Below, in pieces: positions 10,473 to 17,500 of a stretch of 17,500 nt of DNA. The notes below the pieces were generated by a model. That model saw nothing but the letters and a program-made list of their open reading frames with translations, was not told the origin of the DNA and made no database searches. Each line of letters starts with the position of its first letter. The stretch's first letter is position 1. A program made the translations under genes and the position numbers. This DNA comes from Pigoraptor vietnamica. Taxonomy: Eukaryota; Opisthokonta; Filasterea. The DNA lies in NCBI GenBank assembly GCA_943704525.1, contig CALSCQ010000101.1:1-17500 (forward strand), given 5' to 3'.

Positions 10473-10695
10473 AATTCCTTCGCCGCCGTTGATGACGGAT
10501 TCCTTCGCTCGGATGATTCCTTCGCCGATGTAGATTGTAGATTGTGTCGATGTCCCTTCGCCGCTGCTACTTGTTGAAATAGAGGCAGTGTGAGAGAGAC
10601 GCCGACACGCCGGGACCGCTTGAAGAAGCGAAGGAGATCGCGTGCGAGGTGTGGAAGTTATCAGACGGCATGGGCCCTCCTAAATATACGTTCGA
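10473..10695 (-). promoter_or_regulatory. Leader/promoter-proximal region of the ZFAND4-like gene
   Basis: Reading the - strand, GCGAAGG occurs four times in the 95 bases before the ATG, three of them as GGCGAAGG, one ending three bases before it. A duplicated AATCTAC lies between the copies. A TATA-like TATATTTA sits near 10690-10683, about 215 bases upstream. A 34-codon open frame (ATG at 10671, TAG at 10567) lies between them and could be an upstream ORF if transcription starts before it. Promoter function is inference. Confidence 0.35.
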
Positions 10696-10930
10696 CAGCA
10701 GAACGGGCGGGAACGACAGATTTTCCGGGTTAGAGGTCGACAAACGAGAACGACAGCAGTTCGCTCCCCACCCTCTGGAGCAGAAAAAAGGGTAAGACGC
10801 GAATGCCGTGCGGCGAAGGTGGTGGAGGTTGTTCGCAATGGGGGAACGTTCGGCGGGGAACTGTCGCTATTCTGCGTGGAATTTTCCGATGGGTCGCAAC
10901 GCCAATTGACCGCCCTGCGTCATCCGCTCA
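10696..10930. other. Intergenic stretch without recognised features
   Basis: GC-rich, G/A-skewed sequence upstream of the ZFAND4-like leader. No supported gene, repeat or RNA was seen. Confidence 0.5.
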
Positions 10931-11480
10931 AGAATTGGACCTCCGGAAGCACTGAAAAAAATTAATTCAGCGAATTTGTAAAGGACGAGAAAAATAATTC
11001 CGCCAATATTGGCCAATGATTTGGCCACGTCAGCCTCCTGTCACAATTTGATCGATCGGTGATTTAATTTGCACGGCGAATGTACCGAATTTTCTATCGA
11101 TCCGATTTGATTCGGGATTATTTCTTATCATGCTTTTCAATTTCTCTTTATTTTGACGTCCGCTGACGGATTCTTGACATACTTCAATTGGTGGGAGTTG
11201 CGGCCACAACTTCGCGCAGATTTCGACCCCGAAGTGGGCTTCATACTCACGCGGTGACAAGCCGCCCACCAATCTCGACGTGAGCAGAATTTGACGGGGT
11301 GACCCGCGCACCATTCGGCACTCAAAATTTTCTGTTTTTCAATTGAAAAATTAATTTTGCTGCCAGCACAGCCACTTTGCAGTACAAAAGTGATCATAAT
11401 AATTATTTACTGTCACAAGATTCGCTGCTTCGAATCTTCACACGAAATTATCCGCTGATGACAAAAAATTATTTCGCGTG
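10931..11480. other. AT-richer island with several short palindromes
   Basis: Base composition shifts to AT-rich (AATTAATT, ATTATTTACTG) compared with both sides. It contains inverted repeats: GGCCAA-TGAT-TTGGCC near 11010, a perfect 16-base palindrome TTTTTCAATTGAAAAA at 11335-11350, and AAGATTCG-CTGCTT-CGAATCTT near 11418-11439. It surrounds the possible transposase fragment, which suggests a decayed insertion, but no terminal inverted repeats or target-site duplications could be paired by eye. Confidence 0.45.
11030..11314 (-). pseudogene. Possible transposase N-terminal fragment (PIF/Harbinger or DDE_Tnp_4-like), low confidence
   Basis: A 94-residue - strand open frame contains LVGGLSPREYEAHFGVEIC followed by AKLWPQL. 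This resembles the short segment before the catalytic domain of some protist and plant DDE transposases, in which a GLxPxEFxxxFG motif is followed a few residues later by LW. The expected next part (a HLLW-type helix and the DDE core) is not visible in the remaining frame, which instead ends at 11030 with no known motif. If real, it is a broken relic. The resemblance is from memory of the family and could be chance. Confidence 0.28.
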
Positions 11481-14197
11481 TCGCAACTCTTCGCCTACTT
11501 TGGCCGTATTCACTTCGAACCCCCAATGTAAGTAGGCGGAGATATCGACCCGGACCGGCGTTCCAGCTGGGACCAATTGGAGAGGTCGGTTTGGAGTGAA
11601 TGGTGCGTTCCTGCGCCTTTGCATTGAACGGCCCTCCCCCATCCTCGCACCATGCCCTCCGCGGCAGAACGATGCAGAAGGCTCGAGCGGAGATATGTTC
11701 AGTCCCACTGATTCACACGTGGCCGGGACATCCGCCGCGGATCCGTGACTACCTTCAGTGTTCTGTCAGACTGGCGCGCCCGGGACGCCGAGCCACTGAG
11801 TTACCGGCGACCCCAGCTGGGTGACGGAGTTACATGTCCGTCAGGGACTCACTGACAATGTTCGGAGCGCGCTCCCTGGAAATACATTCAGTTGCCGCTC
11901 CTCACCAGAGGCTTCGTCCGGCCGTCTGACTCTCAGCCTGAACAGTGTAGTCAGTCGCCGCATCTCGGTACAGTGGAGTCGGCCATTGCACCCAGTTCAG
12001 GTACCGTTGTGTCCACTTATATATTCTGATTATTAAATAATTGTTCTATTTGACTGGCTGTGAAGCGAGGCCGGCCTGCCTCAGTGCTGCAGCGACCGCA
12101 GTCAGTGGCCGAGGAATGGCTCCCGGCATCGGCGACGGTCGCTGGCAGTCGGTGACAGGCGACCGACTTCGGCACTGTGTATTTATTTAACCGCCCGGGA
12201 CGCCCGATCCGGAGCGCGTCGGCCGGCGGCGGCCAGTCCTGAGCACGGACGTTAAATTAATGCCGGCGTGCGCCGTCCCGTCGGCCTGTTCAGTCTGACG
12301 TGCCGTAAGTCACCGCTTTCAATCTGTCAGTATTTTATTATAATTCCGTCAGTATTTTAATTAATTATAATTCCGCTCGGCTAACTGTCCAGCGCCGGGC
12401 CGCCGGCGGCGCGGCCGGCCTCGTTTAGTACGCCGACCCCCGCCGGCCGGCTGCGAGTTAAACGTTGCCCAGCGACTGCATAATTGCAATTGCGGCATTG
12501 TGTGCGGCGGAGGCCTGGCAGTGGTGACTTAGTGCCGGTGCTGCACCTCCGGGTGACTCAGTGTCTACTCTGATTACAGAACTGCAGACAATTTACCAGT
12601 CTTTTGGCCGACGGAGACAAAATTAATATTCGTAACGGCATGTCTGATGCGGGGCAACTCCTTTCACTATGCCGGCGGGCCCCGGCCAAAGAAACTGTCA
12701 GTCGACTGGTTTGCCGCCGGACCGTCGGCCACATGCCGGTTCTCCCCACTAACGAAAGGCACTAAACGTGATCAGCCTAGACGGTTACTTCACAGTCTGG
12801 CCCACACAGTGCAGTCTTCAGTCCGGCGCGCGGGGGTTAGTGGAATTGCTGACAAGACTGTTAGCTTTGTCACGGCAGTTGGTTTCCGGTTCAGCGCGGC
12901 AGAACTGTAACCGGCCGCCGAATTCGAGTGCCTGCCCGGCGGCTGACGGACGGCCTGATCATTCCGGCGTCGGCCGCCTGCAGCCACCACTTTTCAGGCG
13001 GCTTGACCGGCACCGAACTCGAAGACTCAAGTCGAGACTGGGCTGCTGACTGGCAAAGCCGGCGGCCCGCCACACAGTTCGGCGGCTACCCTGATCAGTC
13101 GGTTGAGTAGGATGTCAGTCAACTCAAGTGACCTCCAGGCCATGAATTGTAAATCGCGTACTCAGCCGGCCTCGGCCGGCTGCCAGTGAACGGCGCCACG
13201 CCGGGCGGCCCGTCATCGCGACTCCACTCCGAGTTGCCGGATCGACTGAAAGACGCCCTCCCGGCTACCGCCGCCGAGGACTGACGTGTGCCTGGCGGAA
13301 GTAAAAAAGCGCATTGCGTTCAATGCCGAGTGACGGAACGGCCGGTGCGGGCAATTAAAAAGAAGAAAGAAAAAAGAAAAATTACTTCGTGACTGAAGTG
13401 CCACTGGGTGACTGAAGTGCGCATCCGCCCGATCCTTCTTCAGCCGTCACGCTGTGTCCGCTGAACGTTCTACTGGGCTCCGTGGTCCCATTCGCGGGCG
13501 GACAATTTGCGTTGCGAAGGCGCTCACAGGACTGAGTCACCGCACGCGCTCACTCACCAACACGTGGGGCCTATTCAGTGACACGTCGGCCGGACGGCTG
13601 GCCTACTCACGGCAGTGTACTGTCACTACTGTCGGTCGCTTTCCCACCCCTTAATTGCAACCCACACTTGGAAGCGTCAATGGAGGCTTCCGAGTGAACC
13701 ATTGCGAGACACGTGTCTCTCTCTTTCTCGCTCTCTCTCTCTTGCGTGACAGCGTAGAAGAGAATAGAAAGAAATGACCACACTCTGTTTTCGCTGACTG
13801 TCCAATTAATCCGCGCCCACGTGTCACGCACTCCCCTCCGATTTCCTTCGTGACGATACCACCCAATTCGGCCGAATTCTCTCTCTCGCAACTTCGTTCC
13901 CCCGCGTGCATGCACGTGGAGAACGGCATGGACGTCCGCGCACATGCGAACAAACCGCGCGCGCGGTCGCCACGTGTGTGCACAACATCAATGCCAGCCC
14001 ATTCTACGTGCCTCGCTCTGCGATGCGCCCTTGCGCTATGCACACAAGAGCAAGAGCACTACGGCACACCTCCACATTCAGTCACAGCAGATCCGCTCGA
14101 ATCAAACCGTACCAGCAACAGAGCGAGAGGGGAACGACGAGAATGGGCAGCGTAATACAAATGGCCGCCCCGGCAATGCAATGGTTCAATCAACCAA
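11481..14197. other. Intergenic region, CAGT/ACTG- and GCCGGC-rich, no gene recognised
   Basis: This lies between the AT-richer island and the stop of the PHD-finger gene, so its right end should include that gene's 3' untranslated region. By hand count CAGT or ACTG occurs about 42 times in 12001-13680, against about 13 expected. GCCGGC is also frequent (for example 12240-12470 and 13160-13180). Open frames here are short and show no family features. One at 11469-11708 (-), ending in EVNTAKVGEELRHAK, is the only one that reads at all protein-like. Pyrimidine-rich and A/G-rich low-complexity patches lie at 13350-13382 and 13715-13745. Confidence 0.55.
12324..12373 (+). repeat. AT-rich tandem duplication, units of about 22-27 bp
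   Basis: GTCAGTATTTTA plus TTATAATTCC occurs twice in a row, the second copy carrying a short AATTAA insertion. It lies in the CAGT-rich intergenic region. Confidence 0.75.
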
Positions 14198-16864
14198 TCA
14201 CAACTGCATGGGCTCGGCTGCCGAGGGCGCCGCGGGCTGCGGGGGCGCCGCGCGTTCCGTGAATTCTCTCAGCGTGCGGACGAACAGAAACTCCTTCTGC
14301 CCCTCGTCGGCCCTCTCCACAGCCCCCGCAAGGTCACGCACGAGCCTGCCAACCCGATCATCGCAGATTAATGCACAGAAGGGGACGCACAGGAACCGGA
14401 AAGAGCACTTGGCGCGCAAGAGGTCGAAGTGTTAAACAAAGAGACGAGAGATGGGAGGAGGAGAGGGGAAGGGGGCGCGTGTCGTGTCGGTGGCCACACT
14501 AAAAACAGATCGAAACACGTCGACCATGAACCTCTGAGATGGACGCGCACTGCGCAGCCCACCTGTCGACTTGCGCAGGGTCCATGTCCCTCGGCACGTC
14601 CGACGGCCGCATGACGCCAAACAGACACAGAAGTGACCTGCGAATGCGCGCAATCGAATCCGCCGCCGCGCCCTCTTGCTCTTCGCGAGACGCAAACTCC
14701 GCCTGGCGGACGAAGAGTGCGCGCGTCAGCACGTGACATTGTGCGGTCAAGGCGCACAAGACGGCAAAGAAGAGCCCTGGAGAGAAGGTCATGTGTGTGT
14801 GTGTGTGCGCACGCGCGCGTGTGTGTGATTGTGTGAGTGTGTGTGTGTGTGAGTGTGTGTGTGTGTGAGTGTGTGTGTGTGTGTATGTGTGTGCGTGTGT
14901 GTGTATAGCAAACACAGTCACCTGAAGGTCGTCCCGCTGCGTGGTGAGGCTGTCCCTCTCCTTGATCAGCTGGCGCAGCTTGATGGCGAGCTCGTCGTTC
15001 TGCTGCCGAATCTGCGTGATCTTGGGAAGCAATGCCTGCCGAGATGCAATGAAGGGGAGGAGGGGGGGAGAGATGAGTTACAAACGCCCAACACCCGACA
15101 CGCACCACACGCATGCACTACACACACACACGCGCGCGGGCAACCCCACCTCGACGCCACGAGGGGTAGCAAGGGCTGCCGATTGCAAGAATCGCTTAAG
15201 CTCGAGCTTTTCCGTGTCGACGAATGTCTCAAGTGCCTTGTCATCGATCGACTCGCGCCCTCTGCAGTCGATGGTACATGCCGATATATGCCCATCTTTT
15301 CAAAAACATAGACGCACACACAAACACAGCACAAGCACCCACACACACACACAAGAGGTGTGCGCACACACACACACAGCACACGCACGCACACACACAC
15401 AAGAGCAACGGACAGACAACAGCAAAACCCACGCTTCTTCGACGGCGGTGGCCTTTCCCTTCCGGTCGCCGCCCTTCGCTTCCCTGTGTTCCTTCTCTTT
15501 CTCTTTCTCTTTCGTCTCCTTCGTCTCTTTCGTCTCTTTCGCCTCCTTAGACACCTTCTGCCGCTTGGGCGGTCGCGCGTCGCCCTTATCCCCCTTCTTC
15601 TCCTTCTCCCGCTCCCTCTCCCGCTCTCTCTCCCTTTCGCCTCGCCGCTTGTCCCGCTCGTCGGGCGACGCATCCCTCTTGCCGTCTCCCTTCATGTCCT
15701 TGCCACCGGCGGGCTCTTCCGCCTTCCGCTTGCGTCCGGTCGGACCCTCAACAGTCGCCCCACCGTGCGTCGGCGACGGCTTCTCCTCCCTCTCCTTCTC
15801 CGTTTTGGAGTCGGCGTCGCGCGGCGGCGAACTCGGACCCCCTTCGCTCGCCCCGCCCTTCTTCTTTGGCTGCTTGCCACCGCCGACAAACCGCCGCTCC
15901 ACCTCGGGATCATGCTCGTCGCAGTAACCCCAAAACCGTGTGCCGTCGGTGTGCAGCAACCTGCGAGACATGCCGTGTTGGAAGACCATCGGCCGTATGC
16001 ATGCACACACACACACACGCTGAAACGCACACACACACGCACACACACACACACACGCACGCACGCGCACGCACGCACACGCACGCACACGCACACAGAC
16101 AAAGACAACTAAAGAACGCATTGACGATTGACGTGGGAATGGCCTAAAGAGGTCATAGGGACACCCACCGCCCCTTGACGCCGCAGTACGCGTGAAGCTT
16201 CTTTGGACAAGACTCGTTATCCGCTTCCCCGCACCCCATTTTGAAACCAAACACGGCCTTCTCAATGCTTCCGCGGTAGGCGCAGATGTAGCACGATTGC
16301 TGCGACAGGCACACGGCAAATGTCGCGTCAACCGCACGCACGCCAGCGACCCCGCACAGCCACTCACACGGGCACGCGTAAACTCAAGCGCACGCACGCC
16401 AGGACCCCGCACAGCCACTCACACGGGCACGCACGTCCACTTAAGCACACACACAGACCACAGTACTAAACGATGGAACGAACACACATGCGACATATGT
16501 CATATGCACTGACTCCCATAACAGGGCACAACACGCAAGACAGACCCACCTCGAGCGCACTCGCGGGCTCAATGCCTTCGAACGTGACGACATCTCGCTT
16601 CTTTGCGTCACGAAAGCGCACGCCGGGAGTCCACAGCGCACACAGCACATGCGCCCACGTGCCCGTGGCAGTGGGCTTCATGGCGACTACGAGAGTAACG
16701 ATAGCACGTTACTTGGCCACTTCCAAATACGCAACGCAATTATTGACTCAGGACGCACAAAAGCGTGGCACATCGCACGCGAACGTACAGAGACAACCAA
16801 CGCAACACACGCACACACACACACACAGACACGCACACACACACACACAACACACACACACACA

Positions 16865-16937
<73 letters not shown>

Positions 16938-17259
16938 CAAACACGCACGCACAATACATCTGCACGCGCATACGCACACACATCAAACACGCACGCACAA
17001 TACATGCATACGCACACCATACGCTCTCATTACACTTCCATCAGCCCACATCAACTTACACTTCCGATTTGTGGAGGCGCATATTTGACACTTTTGTGCC
17101 TTGTGTATGCCCTGGCTACAGAGGGCGCAAGTCCAATCGCGCGGGGGGTTGGGAACGCCATAACAATCCTGCACGGCAAGACAATTAAGACTCATTGCCA
17201 CACAGTATGATTGTGCGCACACGTACATAGGCACTCGCACACACACACACACACACACG

Positions 17260-17309
<50 letters not shown>

Positions 17310-17455
17310 CTCCCACACACGCACACACAAACACATTCACATAAACGCACCCCGTGAAGGATGACCTCGCATCCCGGACCCTTGCACTCTATCAGCGGCC
17401 TCCCGTCTGCGGCCTCCTTCAGACACACGCAGCACACTTTCTCGTCATCGTCCAT
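14198..17455 (-). CDS. PHD-zinc knuckle-extended PHD protein (AF10/BRPF/JADE-like) with C-terminal coiled coil
   Basis: Nine - strand exons: 17455-17351, 17168-17060, 16686-16550, 16299-16169, 15960-15433, 15261-15150, 15035-14922, 14702-14563, 14345-14198 (TGA at 14200-14198). Joined in frame they give 507 residues. Residues 8-52 are a PHD finger: CCVC, C-x4-C, HGDC, CALC. CQIC (62-65) starts the knuckle. WAHVLC, CYIC, LHAYC and YCDEH (to about 180) form the extended PHD. Residues about 185-335 are a Lys/Glu/Arg-rich linker with KRQK-type nuclear localisation signals. Residues about 378-410 form a coiled coil ([13 protein letters not shown]). Proteins of this design read unmodified or modified histone H3 tails and recruit partners through the coiled coil. 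AF10 is the closest by layout, since no bromodomain is seen. Histone binding is inferred. Start: MDDDEK at 17455 with a purine at -3. Exons 15261-14198 rest mainly on phase and are less certain. Confidence 0.85.
14791..14907 (+). repeat. GT/GA-interrupted microsatellite in PHD-gene intron 14703-14921
   Basis: GT units with GAGT and GCGC interruptions on the + strand, so CA-type on the transcribed sense (-) strand. The intron is fixed by the GTGACTG donor after DDLQ and the CCGCCAG acceptor before [11 protein letters not shown]. Confidence 0.9.
15311..15409 (-). repeat. CA/GT microsatellite in PHD-gene intron 15262-15432
   Basis: Interrupted CA tract on the + strand (GT on the sense strand) beginning about 23 bases after the GTGGGT donor. 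A related, shorter CA tract lies at about 15100-15135 in the next intron (15036-15149). Confidence 0.9.
15433..15960 (-). other. Exon coding a highly charged low-complexity linker
   Basis: After the final zinc ligands the exon codes for a long hydrophilic stretch. It includes [16 protein letters not shown], three tandem KET units and several KEK units, written in the DNA as pyrimidine-rich repeats on the + strand at about 15490-15640. It contains KRKAEEP and PPKRQK, plausible nuclear localisation signals. Codon repetition (GAG-CGG/CGA type) points to replication slippage as its origin. The donor GTGGGT at 15432 keeps phase with the 15261 acceptor. Confidence 0.75.
16001..16100 (-). repeat. 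CA/CGCA microsatellite in PHD-gene intron 15961-16168
   Basis: CA runs interrupted by CG on the + strand, GT/GC on the sense strand. Located between the GTGGGTG donor (16168) and the CTCGCAG acceptor (15961). Confidence 0.9.
16333..16445 (-). repeat. 56-bp tandem duplication in PHD-gene intron 16300-16549
   Basis: CGCACGCACGCCAG followed by CCCCGCACAGCCACTCACAC and GGGCACGC is present at 16333 and again at 16389, a period of 56. Copies differ mainly at their right ends (GTAAACTCAAG against ACGTCCACTTAAG), so the event is recent enough to remain alignable. Confidence 0.9.
16802..17005 (-). repeat. (CA)34 plus 46-bp duplication in PHD-gene intron 16687-17059
   Basis: The interrupted CA region includes a pure 34-unit run at about 16869-16936. 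It is followed by CATCAAACACGCACGCACAA-TACAT at 16935-16959 and again at 16981-17005 (period 46). Confidence 0.92.
17237..17309 (-). repeat. CA microsatellite joined to (AT)9 in PHD-gene intron 17169-17350
   Basis: CA units with one GCACGC interruption run into an AT run at 17291-17309. On the sense strand the order is TA then TG, about 40 bases after the GTGCGT donor at 17350. Confidence 0.92.
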
Positions 17456-17500
17456 TGCGGCAACACAGGGCGATCGCGCAAAGCCATGGAAAACACTCAC
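17456..17500 (-). other. Presumed 5' untranslated leader of the PHD gene
   Basis: 45 bases remain upstream of the chosen ATG. The frame is open through the edge, so a longer N-terminus from an upstream exon cannot be excluded. The - strand edge begins GTGAGTG, which itself resembles a splice donor, but no acceptor dinucleotide follows before the ATG. Confidence 0.4.

Larger units (their letters stand above)
16169..17455 (-). other. PHD finger, zinc knuckle and extended PHD region of the chromatin-reader gene
   Basis: Four exons build the zinc module. The 17351/17168 junction rebuilds H-x2-C-Y-G. The canonical donor GTAAGT at 17059 with the acceptor at 16687 gives [16 protein letters not shown], aligned with the GALKxTxxGxWAHV stretch of AF10 and BRPF1. 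The 16550/16299 junction gives EPASALEQSCYIC. The last zinc loop reads [19 protein letters not shown], so its two cysteines are seven residues apart instead of the usual four. The final C-x2-H pair (YCDEH) is in the next exon, after the 15960 acceptor. Confidence 0.85.

Noticed and set aside
13651-14043. A 130-residue minus-strand frame upstream of the PHD-gene stop, considered as an extra exon or separate gene.
   Set aside because: It is downstream of the stop of that gene, has no motif and spans a CT-rich low-complexity patch.
15360-16112. A plus-strand open frame of 250 residues rich in Leu/Pro and His-Thr repeats.
   Set aside because: Antisense of the charged linker exon plus intron microsatellite; no independent support.

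Overview
The window is nuclear DNA from a GC-rich, intron-bearing eukaryote, probably a protist, which I could not identify further. It carries three protein-coding genes, which I assembled exon by exon from open frames, splice-site phase and family motifs. All three models keep reading frame across every junction.

Layout. (1) Positions 259-6444 on the + strand hold the last ten exons of a soluble adenylyl cyclase-like gene. They encode 1432 residues; the 5' part, expected to carry the first cyclase domain, lies outside the window. The visible order is second cyclase domain, STAND/AAA-type ATPase module, then a long helical-repeat tail. (2) Positions 6445-9273 are intergenic. (3) Positions 9274-10472 on the - strand hold a complete two-exon gene of 372 residues. 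It has a ubiquitin-like domain and a C-terminal AN1 zinc finger, the arrangement of ZFAND4/ANUBL1. (4) Positions 10473-14197 are intergenic. They include an AT-richer island with a possible transposase fragment. (5) Positions 14198-17455 on the - strand hold a complete nine-exon gene of 507 residues. It has PHD finger, zinc knuckle and extended PHD modules as in the AF10/BRPF/JADE families, then a charged linker and a coiled coil.

Two sequence textures alternate. In the outer genes most introns are loaded with (GT)n/(CA)n and other microsatellites. The central 8 kb (about 6.45-14.7 kb) has almost none. It is instead rich in the word CAGT/ACTG and in GCCGGC, about three-fold over expectation for CAGT/ACTG by hand count. 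Splice sites are uniform across the three genes: donors are mostly GTGCGT or GTGGGT and acceptors usually end CGCAG or similar.

The three genes do not form an operon or an obvious pathway. They represent cAMP signalling, ubiquitin-linked protein handling and chromatin reading. No RNA genes, CRISPR arrays or prokaryotic elements were seen. The most interesting items are a cluster of PKA-type phosphorylation motifs in the cyclase, the CAGT-rich compartment, and introns that hold complementary GT and CA tracts.
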